Below, piece by piece: positions 24,801 through 35,220 of a stretch of DNA of 64,000 bases (its first letter is position 1; each line of letters starts with the position of its first letter). Under the pieces are notes generated by a model. It had not been told where the DNA came from, did no database searches, and was given only the letters and a program-made list of their open reading frames with translations. The stretch is from Cladorhizidae sp. MBARI D1340-BT2 (Eukaryota > Porifera > Demospongiae > Poecilosclerida > Cladorhizidae): NCBI GenBank assembly GCA_028752905.1, contig JAQNBH010000017.1, positions 38,773,929 through 38,837,928 of the forward strand, in the 5' to 3' direction. The position numbers and the translations under genes are program-made.

Positions 24801-25264
24801 TAATTAGTAAAACAAAACCAAAAGTTACTACCAATAAAAAGAAAAGTACATGAAAAAAACATATATCAGAAGATGCAACAAGTTGATACTATCCAATTGA
24901 CAATGCCTAATTAATTACGAATCTATGCAAACTTAATCAACTGCTATTTTTAACCTCACCAGTGGCAATTTTTTTTTACAATGAAGACCTCAAAATGGAC
25001 AAATTGTGTCTCCAATGAATTTCTCCAATCCCAAATTATATCACACATATTTTACATCAATTGGATAAAAAAAAAAAGTATTTGTATCAAATTTAGCCAG
25101 CAGTGCACAGAGGCCATCTTGGATTGCTCATTTACCATACTTGCAACCAAAAATGGCATGTATATCAAGCATTTTTGTAAACACCTGGGTTTAAACTAAC
25201 ATAAAATCACAGTGGCAGTTATATAGACTGGGGGGGAGGGGGAGTTTCGGTAGCCCTTGGACTA
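21839..25264 (-). mobile_element. Academ-like DNA transposon with about 300-bp terminal inverted repeats
   Basis: Segments 21,839-22,147 and 24,964-25,264 are diverged inverted repeats over nearly their whole length. The outer ends are TAGACCAGTGGCTA and, reversed, TAGTCCAAGGGCTA. Shared inner blocks include AGTCTATATAACTG, CATACATGCAACC and AATGGACAAATTGTGT. The flanks suggest a 3-bp CTA target duplication (21,836-21,838 and 25,265-25,267). The 2.8-kb interior holds a decayed minus-strand gene of the GCDTTSAF family. Long TIRs, a 3-4-bp duplication and an XPG/FEN-type nuclease protein are, as I recall, features of the Academ superfamily; the superfamily name is my inference. Confidence 0.7.
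22260..24507 (-). pseudogene. Decayed transposon protein of the GCDTTSAF (XPG-nuclease-like) family
   Basis: Reading from an ATG near 24,507, the minus strand starts MADEKPDCVVCHTPGCKDS, a CxxC zinc-binding N-terminus, then HRHGYHRKCYQHFI and a second cysteine pair, CFLCCKRVKKH. Further on come NPFDTERQNVIVCLSSG and DFLELRISGGLVKFHEPIKK, LGVIPWSMATAGGYP, FGELAEQLWNTLPKTHHVDF, KFILKEWQSPKYASRLEGRQ, LGFHAFTGCDTTSAF at about 22,700-22,741 and, after several breaks, IPSPLKHGWV. This order matches a large multi-copy family in many invertebrate genomes, whose GCDT block lies in a PIN/FEN-like nuclease fold. Several stops and frameshifts make it a pseudogene. It fills the element between the two inverted repeats. 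Confidence 0.8.
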
Positions 25265-25349
25265 CTAACCTTCATCTGATGAAAGCTAGAGTATCTAGAG
25301 GAAACTTCAAGGTGGTGAATTCAAATTTATTACTGAGAAGGTCATTGTA

Positions 25350-26163
25350 ATATCATAATTATATTTAGGCATTTTATTATAATTTTATATATCATATTTG
25401 TGATTTAGAAAAATTCTGCAAGAAGTTTCAACCTCTCTTTGTTATATAATACTCTCTACAAAGTGATGGTTTGCCATGAGAATTTTTCAGCGCCTGCTCT
25501 TCTGCATGATAATAATGACTCATGATTTCTGCCGGAGTGTGGTCATTGTTACACCTGCTTCAGGACCCGCATGTCACCAAAAAGTGGTAATCCAGAGGGT
25601 GTATAATCCAGAGGGTGTACCCAGAGGCATAGCAGTTTACCTGTTAATATAATGGCATCCCTGATCAATTATCCACTCTAAACAGTGATTTTTTCCTTTG
25701 CAATTTTGTCGTTTGAACTTCAGATTGAATATCTATAATCACTACTTTAAGTTGGGGTATTGTAGTGAGGTAACTTGGATCACATTTATTTATAGCTTCC
25801 CTTTGAATGGCTCAAAGAATAATACTGATGGTGGTAATAACATGTGCAAGTTGTCTATGACCACTCATTCACATGATGTTCAGAAAGAACTGTATATAGT
25901 CAAAGTGCAAAGCTGAATTTTTTCAAAGATGCATCTGAATTCAAATGTTCTCCCCCTCTCCCCAATGTAGTTCTTTATAAGCTTCAGCAATGAAAGCAGA
26001 GATGGGCACAAAAATCCATTTTTGACAACCTTTTTTGGTAAAATTGAGACCTTTTTCAGCTCTTTCTGATGGAGCAATCATATAATACTTAGCTTGTTCA
26101 GGTATTGCCTTATAGCTTATATAAATTAACCGTTGTTTATTTGGTGTATTTCTTATAATCCAG
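25350..26163. other. Spacer or 5' region of the kinase-like gene
   Basis: An open plus-strand segment at about 25,755-25,910 (VTWITFIYSFPLNGSKNN) could be an ectodomain exon of the kinase-like gene downstream, but splice sites are poor. Otherwise nothing recognised. Confidence 0.3.
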
Positions 26164-26272
26164 ATGTCCCCATCTATTTTCTGATAATCATTGATGTGGT
26201 AATCATGATCTTTATTGTCATAGTACTATATTTATATACTATGTCTTAGGAGGAAAGAAAGCTGAAGGAACT
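26164..26272 (+). pseudogene. Candidate transmembrane exon of receptor-kinase-like gene
   Basis: After an ATCCAG acceptor the frame reads VPIYFLIIIDVVIMIFIVIV followed by LYLYTMS, a strongly hydrophobic membrane-spanning stretch. The basic stretch EERKLKE follows, before a GTAAGT donor. An in-frame TAG at 26,247-26,249 interrupts it between the membrane and basic parts. It lies about 0.9 kb upstream of the next candidate exon on the same strand. It could be a broken exon, a sequence error, or chance. Confidence 0.35.
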
Positions 26273-26639
26273 GTAAGTTATTTTGTGTCTTTTTATGTTT
26301 AGATTGAGAGAGAGTCATACAATATTGCAGTGTTAAGCACATCGGATAAAAGGAAAAAATGCTGTAAGAGGTCAATTATTAGTTTCCCATCAGGGAAATT
26401 ACCTCTGTCCATGTGAGTGGGAGGATAATGTAAGTTCTTATTATGTTTGAACCTAGACTTTTCTAAAGAAGGCCAAATATATATACATTGCTTGATAGAA
26501 TGGAGAATTGAGCTGGTTCACAACCGTTCATATTGTTAATACAATAAGATTATAAGAATAAGCTATCAATCAGCTGAAGAGCTACCAGAAATGAGTAAAG
26601 GCCTGAAAAAGATGGTCATTGTCCATGACAACAGTTGTG

Positions 26640-26910
26640 ATTATCAGTCATTTAATTCTTTAATGGGACGATAATAACTTTACTTGTAAGATAGCAAAAA
26701 CAATGGATGACAATCAATGAATAATGCCTAACACAAAATCTAGCCTGGCTATGAATAATATCGTGACTTGTATGATTATTTCCAGCTGACATCAGATACT
26801 TAGTTGATTTCCAGCTTTTTGGGTTTTTTTGCCAACATTTCAACCGAAACACTTCAATCTTCATCAGGGCATAAAGTAATATCATGACTCTTACATGAGA
26901 ACTAACCATT
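26640..26910 (-). mobile_element. Penelope-like 3'-end-type fragment with hammerhead-like motif
   Basis: On the minus strand CTGATGA (26,877-26,871) is followed by a stem (GATTGAA with TTTCGGTT), then GAAA, then TGTTGGCAAAAAAACCC. Nearly the same tail, GAAATGTTGGCAAAAAACCC, follows the GIY-YIG relic at 30,308-30,341. I therefore assign it to the same element type. No coding part is attached. Confidence 0.5.
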
Positions 26911-27046
26911 TTTCAAACATGTTGCTTTAACTCTTCAGTTTTATATTTTATAACACCGACAGACATGTGGAAGTGATACCTTATAGTGTGTGGAATATAG
27001 TAGTATAAGAGTTGATGTGATCAGTAAATTAATATCTCTCATTATA

Positions 27047-27160
27047 GGGTTTTTGGTATGATACGCTTGGTCATTCCTCCCTACATATATAGTCAAGAAG
27101 ATATTGAGTTTAACAAGACAATTGAAGCAATACAGCAAGTGAATGACATGGAATATCTGG
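27047..27160 (+). CDS. Candidate juxtamembrane exon of kinase-like gene
   Basis: After an ATTATAG acceptor the frame reads VFGMIRLVIPPYIYSQEDIE and continues FNKTIEAIQQVNDMEYL to a GTAGGT donor, ending in phase 0. The next exon (27,572) begins in phase 0. The peptide has the charged, tyrosine-containing look of a region before a kinase domain but is not recognised by itself. Confidence 0.4.
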
Positions 27161-27571
27161 TAGGTGTCACTTGCAGTAGTTATAATTCTTTTGTGCAGTA
27201 ATGAGCTGCTAGCTACTATTCATTAACAAAGTCATTGCCATACATGTTGAATTGATAATAGTTTGTTCCCTTTGAAGGAAAAAAACATCTTTAATAATAA
27301 AATGACAACAATAAGGAAACTTTCCTTCAGAACGTTAAGTATTCCATTGCATTATATATGTGGGCATGTAGTTGCTAAGTAGTTTCTACTAGTGCAAAAT
27401 CAACACATGACATAACAAATTTATAGAGCTATTACTCTGTAGTAGCTACCACTCTGTGGTCATAGTTATGCCTTAAAGTAGTACAGAATAAGCAGAAACA
27501 CCACAACTATCTTGCTTTGTATGGATATTTTATGACTTCTTAACCAATACTATTGTACAGAACTACAACAG

Positions 27572-27695
27572 TCTATTGTCAAACCAAGAGAACCACCCAC
27601 TCCTGCCTTATTTGTCACTCAACTGAGACGGAATTTACCAACAGACATGATCATTAAGCTGAAAGATCTCGAGGTGTCTACGGTGATTGGTCAAG
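27572..27695 (+). CDS. Receptor tyrosine kinase-like exon, start of kinase domain
   Basis: The acceptor is CTACAACAG and the donor GTAAAT. The peptide SIVKPREPPTPALFV...DMIIKLKDLEVSTVIGQ runs from a proline-containing juxtamembrane segment into the first strand of a tyrosine kinase domain and the start of the glycine-rich loop (VIGQ). One base (G) is carried to the next exon. The matching next exon is 30,486-30,562, 2.8 kb away, and the intron holds two Penelope-like relics. Confidence 0.65.
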
Positions 27696-28829
27696 GTAAA
27701 TATGGAAGCTGCTGTTAATGTCCATTCTCATTGATTCTGCCAAATCATACATGCTGTAATAGTCAGGTTCTGCTGCAGTTCCATGTTAGTAGTATGGAAT
27801 GCAGTTCAGTTCAAACAGAAATGGAGAAAAATGGGACTAAACAAAACACTTCAAGTTTGGTATCAAATCGTACCAAGCTGCTGAAGTTTAATCAGTCAGA
27901 AAGAATGTGATGGCTTCGAATACAAAAAGAAGGAATGTAATATGACAGCTTTGAGAAGGAATGCAATATGACAAAGAGGTATATATTCATGGTGTGAATT
28001 GATAACCCCATGGAAGAAGTTGAATAGTGTAATCACATGGAAATGGAAATTTTTGAGTGCTACTTTTAAGCTGACACATTTTCTAAAATGAGTTGTCCTG
28101 AATATGAATGTCAATAGTGTAGCTATAGGATTGTTTTTATGATAGTAACGGTTAGAAAAAATTATGGCTGACGATCATAACTGCCTTCATGAACAGTCCC
28201 TTCCTGGCTCTTTCTACTATTTCCTGAAGTTTTCTTCTGTAAAAAGCAACACAAGCATTTATGCTTACAGGAATCATTCTGAATTCCTTTTCTTTTGAGC
28301 AAGGATGCACTCCTGGATGAATTTCGTTGGTGTGAGTTTTGTTGTAGACATAGAGTGACATACCGCTGCGTAGCTTTTGTTTGCTTACATCAATGGAGCT
28401 GATTCTTGTAGCAAACTGCAGCTTATTGTATTTTCTTTCTAATAAGTTTGAGAAGTTTATTCTTTAAAAAAAAGTTAGATAAACATATAGCTACAACATA
28501 CTACAAATAAAGTCAGCAGAATTCAATCACAAACACAAATCCTGAAGATGAATTTCAAGCTTTCTCACACTTTCTGCATTTTTTGGGGATAACAGTTTAC
28601 TACCACTCAAGGCATGCCGAGAGTCTTTTGGAGCTAATAGCAGCAAGCTGTTCTGTTTTTTTATTTTAGTTTTTGCGATCCATCGTTTAAAAAAGTTGAT
28701 CAATCATTAAATATAGTTATTTCCCAATAATATTGTTGTTGTTGTTATGTATTATTAGCATTATTATTCGAATAGCTGACAACATAAAATGCAACAGTAA
28801 ATTTCTCTCTAGATGTTTTTTGATCTATA
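27696..28829. other. Intron of the kinase-like gene, no element recognised
   Basis: There is a short imperfect duplication of GGAATGYAATATGACA around 27,932 and 27,958. Nothing else recognised. Confidence 0.4.
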
Positions 28830-29545
28830 AAAATTGTTAGGTTTAATCAGATCTTTTTTGCCAAAATTTCTACTGAATTAAAATGAACGTAATACATTAT
28901 GCTTCAGTGGCAACATGTTTCCCATGAGAGATACATGTGAGTCATGTATGAATGCTCTAGTGTATGAGCACAGCAGCATATCACACAGATTATGATGGGC
29001 ATGGTTTCACTGCAGAGCTTTGAGAGTTGAGACCCAGGAATTGGGTAGTTCCATCCATACATCTTAACTGAAGTATTGAAACTAAAGTATAAGATGAATG
29101 TGCAGTGCCTCCTTCATAAGTAGTTGATGTCAACTGGGTGGTGTGCTCCATAGTGAAGTATTTATACATGTTTCTCATATATGATATGGAGTCTAGCATA
29201 TCCTCTAGGCACTAATGCAGTAAGCAGCAAGGAAAAGCAATGTCCATCTTTCTCCAACTCAGTGATGAACTTGATCATGGGGGGCCTGATATGGTCAAGG
29301 TATTCTTCTGTCCCTCTCTTTCTGTATCATCAACATATCTCTTCCATAGGGTAGGTTTCATTGCTGCTGCTCCAATGCAAGCTCCTGGAAGAATTCCATA
29401 CATAAATTGGCAGAGACAGGAGCCGATAGTGGCTCTTTGTAGAAATTCCCCTGTAGTTAAAGTAGGTTGACCTCAGATAACTGTCTAATAGACCAGCGAT
29501 CCTATCAGGTAGCAATGCAGCCCTTTCCTCTGGGGTCACATCCTT
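28830..29545 (-). pseudogene. Penelope-like retroelement relic (reverse transcriptase and C-terminal end)
   Basis: On the minus strand broken frames give TPEERAALLPDRIAGLLDSY, LRSTYFNYRG, NFYKEPLSAPVSANLCMEFF, then KPTLWKRYVDDT with the catalytic YVDD box at about 29,323-29,358, and IKFITELEKDGHCF. After LHYGAHHPVDINYL comes the C-terminal tail (KEALHIHLIL, VWMELPNSWVSTLKAL). Most of the GIY-YIG domain between them is deleted. The last part, near 28,850-28,885, reads TTCAGTAGAAATTTTGGCA, the same end motif as at 30,315-30,335. Many frameshifts make it inactive. It lies inside the kinase-like gene's intron, antisense to it. Confidence 0.75.
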
Positions 29546-29875
29546 CCCATTACCTCCCCTACTTCATCTGTGGGTAGACAAGTAAAATTAGAAGATATAT
29601 CTAAACTGATGAACACCAAATCTGAACTGGGTTGTAATTTATGACTACATCCATAAAATGTCCCAGTCTTTCACATATGTATAAGTTTTACCTCCAAGTA
29701 GAAAGATCAACTGTGCTATATATTTTACATGTAGGAAAGCAGGATAACTTAAATATGAGGTGTTAGGCCTCAAGGGGATTCTATTCTTTTGTTGGCTTTA
29801 GTTTATTATATTGCAGAGTTGAGTCCTCTCTAAATTATTAAGTTTGCAACTTAGCTTGTGTTTCCTGAGATTTAG

Positions 29876-30342
29876 TTGGGTCCTTTATCAGCAATCTCTA
29901 TAGCTGTTACAGTCCAGTATCTCTGCAGGTTTAGAATGGCATTCATTTTCTATCAGGAAGAAGAACTTAGAAAATCTGCCATTATAAAGCATGAGTGGAA
30001 CCACCACAACCTCATCTTGTGGGTAGAGATATCAGTGATTGATAGAGCCAGAAAATGGAAGAGTTGCTTGTGAAGACGTATTGCACATCCATCTTACAAC
30101 TAAGAATCTGCACTTCATATCCGATCTCTGGGTCTAAAGTCTTAAGACTATGCATGTGAAACCACACCCATTATCATCATATGTCTGATTTGCTACTGTG
30201 ATTATACACTCTAATATCCAGATAAGTCATGAATCATGTCCATTTCATGTGCGATGCACTGTCAGTGAGTACAAGTGCATCACATTGCATTCATTTTTTC
30301 ATTCACCCTGATGATTCAGTGGAAATGTTGGCAAAAAACCCA
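29876..30342 (+). pseudogene. Penelope-like GIY-YIG endonuclease C-terminus and 3' end
   Basis: The plus strand encodes KSAIIKHEWNHHNLILWVEI and VIDRARKWKE, characteristic of the region C-terminal to the GIY-YIG motif in Penelope-like and related reverse transcriptases. A broken tail follows (NLHFISDLWV, SLKTMHVKPHP). At 30,308-30,325 comes CTGATGA, a short segment and GAAA, then TGTTGGCAAAAAACCC, a hammerhead-like end shared with 26,640-26,910. It is head-to-head with the relic at 28,830-29,545, so these are two separate insertions or a rearranged one. Confidence 0.7.
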
Positions 30343-30485
30343 AAGAAGATGATCATCAGAGCACTAAATCTTCTTTTATGACATATTATTGTTGTTGTTG
30401 TTGTTGTTGCTGTTGTTTTTATTGCTGTCTTTTGTTGCTATTTAAAAATATAATATATTATGCATTACACATTTTTCGATCTTAG

Positions 30486-30562
30486 TAGAGTTTGGGGTCA
30501 TCTATAAAGCAAAGTACTATCAACATGAAGAAGAGTCAATAGTGGCAGTAAAGACACTCAAG
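30486..30562 (+). CDS. Tyrosine kinase-like exon (glycine loop to catalytic lysine)
   Basis: The peptide EFGVIYKAKYYQHEEESIVA continuing VKTLK is the end of the glycine-rich loop and strand 3 with the ATP-binding lysine (AVK) of a receptor-type tyrosine kinase. The donor is GTATTT, phase 0. Two acceptors are possible: CTTAG gives GQVEFG (second loop glycine replaced by valine); CTTAGTAG gives GQEFG (one residue short). Either departs from GxGxFG. No later kinase exons (HRD, DFG, APE blocks) are seen downstream; the next AG at 30,835 opens onto an in-frame stop. The gene is therefore partial, degenerate, or has very distant exons. Confidence 0.65.
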
Positions 30563-31057
30563 GTATTTTCATCATTCAGAAAACTGATGGTTTGTTATGT
30601 TATAGTACTATATACTGGTTAGTGAGCAGCATATTACAGTTATGTGCTCAGATGTACAGTACAGTCAAGAATACTACTCTATCTTTTATTAGACCAAATT
30701 AAACATTAGCTACTGTACCTATCTGTATGCAGAATTTGAGGGCGAGTATAAACTGAAGGCGTAATTATTTTAGCATGCAATGCAGGCATGTGCTTAATAG
30801 ATTAGTCTTTCTTTATTGTGTGATTTGCAGGAATGGTGAGAGTTGCTGAGGTAGATGAGGTAGATGCAGTCATCTTCAGAGCCATCATCTTCACACAAAT
30901 GAACAGCATTAGATTATTAAATTTGATGGTCATCACTTCATTGGCTGCTCAGATGGATGTCCCTGAAGTTACTCTGCTTATAGATTCATACTTCAAGATT
31001 TAAATGACAGATCACTAACACTCACTCCAAATAAATAAAACAAAGCCCACATCTCAG
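30563..31057. other. Spacer, nothing recognised
   Basis: No further kinase exon is visible on the plus strand. A GAGGTAGATGAGGTAGATGC duplication lies at about 30,849-30,868. Confidence 0.4.
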
Positions 31058-31615
31058 CTTAATACTCACTCTGGCAGCTTCTAAATAGTGACCAGGTAAT
31101 ACTCACACTGGCAGCTTCTAAACAGTGACCACTAGCTTACAGCTAATACTCAAACTGGCAGCTTCTTTGTAGTGTCTAAACAGTGACCACTAGCTTACAG
31201 CTAATACTCACACTGGCAGCTTCTAAACAGTGACCATTAGCTTTCAGTTAATACTCATACTGGCAGCTTCTAAACAGTGACCAATAGCTTACAGCTAATA
31301 CTCACACTGGCAGCTTCTAAACAGTGACCACTAGCTTACAGCTAATACTCACACTGGCAGCTTCTAAACAGTGACCACTAGCTTACAGCTAATACTCACA
31401 CTGGCAGCTTCTAACAGTGACCACTAGCTTACACTCTAATACTCACACTGGCAGCTTCTAAACAATGACCAATATTTTACAGCTAACACTGGCAGCTTCA
31501 ACAGTGACCACTAGCTTACGGCTAATACTCACACTGGCAGCTTCAACAGTGACCACTAGCTGCTAATACTCACACTGGCATCTTCTTTGTAGTCTAAACA
31601 GTGACCACTAGCTCC
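31058..31615 (+). repeat. 47-bp minisatellite
   Basis: About twelve imperfect copies of TAATACTCACACTGGCAGCT, TCTAAACAGTGACCACTAGC, TTACAGC. Units vary in length by internal insertions (TTTGTAGTG) and deletions. Because there are no spacer-like unique segments between units, it is not a CRISPR-type array. Confidence 0.9.
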
Positions 31616-32233
31616 TTGATTCCTTCATCAACCAAATGACCACCAACTTATTTGTGACTTTATAAAAACAATATTTGTAGCTATAACTTTATTTTCAAGC
31701 AAACTCATTAGAACAAGGTATAAGAATCAGATCCGTTTAATGTATGCAAAGCTATGTAGCACTATGTCCACAACAGAACTTACACCACCTAGAAGACCAC
31801 CATTCTCAAGGCTAAAGAGTGACTCTAGGAGGTGAGTACTGGTGCATGTGCAGATTTACTCTGAACGATGACTTCCAGAAGCAGTGGAAAAGTCCAGGAA
31901 GAGACAAGTTGTGATCGCCAGTAATTTTTTAATTTTTTAGATTTTTCTTGCTGCACCCTGTCAAACAGGAAATAAAAGTTTTATGATATTTTTACGGCAG
32001 TCTGCTGGGCATGTGCAAGCAAAAAATCATTTAGAGTACAATTCTTTTATTTTTCATGTTTGAGCCATGTGAAAGCTGCAACTGTAACTAGATGCTTGTG
32101 GTACTCAATTGGTTAAGGTAGTAAACTGGGAGATCTAAATAACCTTGGAAATCATGTTCAAGGATCTACCTCTTTCTTTCTCTCTTACAATATAACATTT
32201 TAGTCTCAATGAACTATCAGTTGGCATAACAAA
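31616..32233. other. Spacer, nothing recognised
   Basis: No open frame of note and no repeat recognised. Confidence 0.4.
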
Positions 32234-32387
32234 ATTACAAAGACCTTCTCAATAATCAACTTGATATTTATTCTCTCAATGTTTCAGCTAGATGCTCTAG
32301 CCTTCATCAAGAATAATGAAGGCTAGAGCATCTGGTCGAAACATCCAGAGAATAAATTTAAAGTTAATTATTGGGGTCGTTGTAATA
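32234..32387. mobile_element. Complete hairpin element (copy G)
   Basis: This is the best full example: a left arm of about 74 bases (ATTACAAAGACCTTCTCAAT to GCTCTAGCCTTCAT), a short AT-rich loop and a right arm of about 72 bases (ATGAAGGCTAGAGCATCTGG to GGTCGTTGTAAT). The arms are near-perfect complements. The element has no coding capacity and looks like a foldback MITE. In this copy the centre reads CAAGAATAATGAAGG, so the CTGATGA box is lost and GAAAC remains. Confidence 0.88.
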
Positions 32388-33059
32388 ACTTTTTTACCAG
32401 CAAACTCCAAATTTTCAATTTTCCAGTGCATGTCAACAGCTAACCTGTTTCTTAATTGTGGGAAAAAGCTGAGTCAGGATCTTCAGATGGGTTAGTTTGC
32501 CAATGATGCAATCATACTACTTCACCTGCTATGCTGCTGAATTTGTTTGAATGAAAGAACTGAGTAGTTAGTTGATTTACTGATTAGAATTTTCTTCTTC
32601 CACCAACAAAAGGCTGAGTAAAAACAACTATACAGTGATATATCAGTATATCTATGTAACAAGGCACTTTGAGACCTTTGGTAACTATCAATCAGAATGG
32701 ATTCCTTAGCAGACAAGGATTTACACACCACAGCATCAAGACCTAATTCACACACACCACATCACCACATAATGATTACGTATTGTTAAATGACATTACT
32801 ATATGCCATCCTATAATGGAAGTCGTCCTCGACAAACACAACATAATCAATGGAAAGTTCCAAGAAGACATATTCGAGTGTTCAACACAGTAATAAATGA
32901 ATGCACAGGTACCATGTTCAGCAAACACCTTCAAGGTTCCTTTGCTTGACTCCCACAGGGGTAACAACTCAGGAGGATCAGGAGGCAACTGCTCCAGAAC
33001 TTTAGCAGAAGTTGTAGCTGAGAGTTTGCTTCATAGCATCCCATAGATTTTTTCTTAAG
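32388..33059. other. Spacer, possibly retroelement 3' region
   Basis: No clear domain. Sequence around 32,930-33,000 lies next to the Gypsy integrase end and might belong to that element's 3' end; no LTR boundary seen. Confidence 0.35.
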
Positions 33060-35220
33060 GGTCTGTCAAAAAATCATCACACAGCTCTTCATAGTAACAA
33101 TGTACTCGACTGAGGCAGACGAAGATTGATGGGGGGCGGGATTGATCAACCAGAGTACTTCAACATTGGTAGGAATGGCATTCATCTTGTAAGGACCATG
33201 GAATGGATGGGATAGCTTCCTTTCCTCAGCCTTGGACATCATTGGGCATGTAGACCATGACTTGATATCACCAACGTGTATCTCCGGTTTCCATACATGG
33301 CAATCAAACTTTGTTTCTTTTGAGTCTTATCCTTGTGTTTCAGCTTGTCAGCTTGATCACCACCTCACTCCTCCTGTAGTAATCTGCATCTACAGGGTAG
33401 GTAGGGGGTGGGACACTAATCAGAGTTTCAGTTGGAAAATGAGCTTCTCTATCAAACAGTAGTGGCAGGTTACACGTAGACTCCGAACCATTGACCGGTA
33501 GGCGAATAAGAGATAAGGAGATAGTTATGCTGCTAAGTCTCAAAATACTTGGCAACCATGTTCACTAAACTTGAATTAAATGTTTCTACCAATCCATCAG
33601 TCTGCAGATGGTTTTCAGACATGTTGATATTTTCACACCAATAATCTCACCGACTCCTAGAATTAACTCAGATAAGAAATTGGGTCCTCAGTCAGACAGA
33701 AGTTCTTCTGGCACTCCATGTCGATAGACAACATGTTCCACAAAGAGTCAAGAAATGGTATCTGCTCTTTTGTCAGGCATCGCAAAGCCCTTGATGCACT
33801 TTGTTCAGTAGATAGCCAACAAAGCACACTACATAATGGTTCCAACTATTTGCCAAGGGTAGCTGCAACACTTCAACTCCAAGCCTATGGAAAGGGTCTC
33901 AAACTCAACTAACGGATGTCAAACAGATTAACCTGGCCCTTTTCGATAGGCACATGCCAGACACCTGTGACAGAAATGGCGAACATCAGTCCGCATACCT
34001 TTCCACAAGTAGTAGTGGCATAAGCAGTCATATACACACCTTCTTCGTTGCTAACTGCCCTGCAAAGCAACTAGCATGAATTTCCCTTAAAATAATATTA
34101 TGTCGTCTCTTTGGCACTACCACACAGAGTCGGCCAACAAAGGGTGCAAGTTCAAAATGAAGCACACCATACCAATTCATAGTGCTCATCCATCACGGTC
34201 TTCCAAGCTACTTTGTCATCTGTTGGAACCACACCAAATACTAGCTAGTCACAGAGGGCTGGTAGCTCTGGTCGTTTTATTAAGCAGCTCTGATTTCTGC
34301 CATCTTTTTGGTTTCTGGTCAATGGATGGAGTCCTCACTCTCAACTGGTAGCTAATACCAAGGTTTCAATATTAATGATGATTGCAGTTGGATTTCAGGA
34401 GATGTGACTTATTTCTTTCTGCCAAGTCTTTAATCAGCAGATCCATTCCTTGGATTGTCAGAGCCCACCTGGCCAGCTTTCCTGATGATCTAGCAGAGTT
34501 GAGCAAAGAGATGCTTGTAGCATGGTTGACATACATGGACCAAAATGTACGGACAGAAGTAACACATCACCCAGACTAAAGCCGGCGTCTCCAACTCAGA
34601 GATTCCATAGTTACGCTTGTGTGGGTCCAACTCAACTTGCAATATCCTGATTCCCAATCGAGTGATGAGAAGTACTTGGCCTCCCTTAGTATATCCAGAA
34701 CACCATCAATGTGGGGCAGTGGATGGACATCATGCTTAGTCAATGCAAGGTGACGGTAGTTGATGCAGAATCTTAAGATACCATCTTACTAGGGACTGGG
34801 CTGGCCCATAGTTTATCGCCAGTGCCAATGGATGGTCCAGCCAAGTTCTGAATCACACAGAACAAACATGTCATAGTGTTCATTCAACAGTTGGGTGAGC
34901 AGCTTCCGCTCTTCCTCTTAAAACTTCTCACAAGGCATACCCAAGGCTTGACAAAGATGTTTTAAATGCTCTGATGTATGGATTAAAGTATCCACTAGAC
35001 ACAGTGTACAGGCTGACTGACAGTCTCTGCCCCCACCTGAGCCATCCACTTGATCACTAGCTATCACAATACCCAGCAATTCAAATTTCCACCCTCCCCT
35101 CCGTCGAGTTTTGCAGAACTACCACGAGTATTCACCATGGCTACCTGCATGTCCCCTTCATTAGATATGGTAATCAGTGACTTGAGTCTGACAGACTCTA
35201 ATCGCAGATTGAGAGGTTCA
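33060..35220 (-). pseudogene. Ty3/Gypsy pol relic, minus strand
   Basis: In element order (from high to low coordinates) the broken frames show reverse transcriptase FCINYRHL and KHDVHPLPHIDGVL, then AKYFSSLDW (about 34,670-34,790), a jump to RNase H (YGISELETPALVWV, about 34,590), the integrase zinc-finger region (ILREIHASCFAGQLATKKVY, about 34,030-34,095), the integrase core (VEHVVYRHGVPEELLSD, about 33,690-33,740), and the C-terminal part (KAEERKLSHPFHGPYKM, about 33,180-33,230). The reverse transcriptase palm with the catalytic aspartate pair is missing between FSSLDW and RNase H. Many stops are present. It is inactive; no LTRs recognised. Confidence 0.8.

Larger units (their letters stand above)
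21779..25349. mobile_element. Hairpin element (copy E/F) interrupted by a transposon
   Basis: The left arm 21,779-21,838 (ACAATGACCTCAATAATTAA to GACTAGATCCTCTA) and the right arm 25,265-25,349 (CTAACCTTCATCTGATGAAA to GGTCATTGT) are the two halves of one palindromic hairpin element. They are separated by the transposon at 21,839-25,264. Joined across the duplicated CTA they restore the consensus CTCTA-CCTTCATC. The right half keeps CTGATGA at 25,276-25,282 and GAAAC at 25,301-25,305. Confidence 0.75.

Noticed and set aside
21779..25349. Idea that the hairpin arms are the true terminal repeats of the Academ-like element
   Set aside because: The arms join to a complete hairpin when the interior is removed, the interior has its own matching 300-bp repeats, and the hairpin occurs alone elsewhere, so nesting is simpler.
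31058..31615. Regularly spaced repeats resembling a CRISPR array
   Set aside because: Units are contiguous and vary throughout, without unique spacers, and the DNA is eukaryotic; it is a minisatellite.
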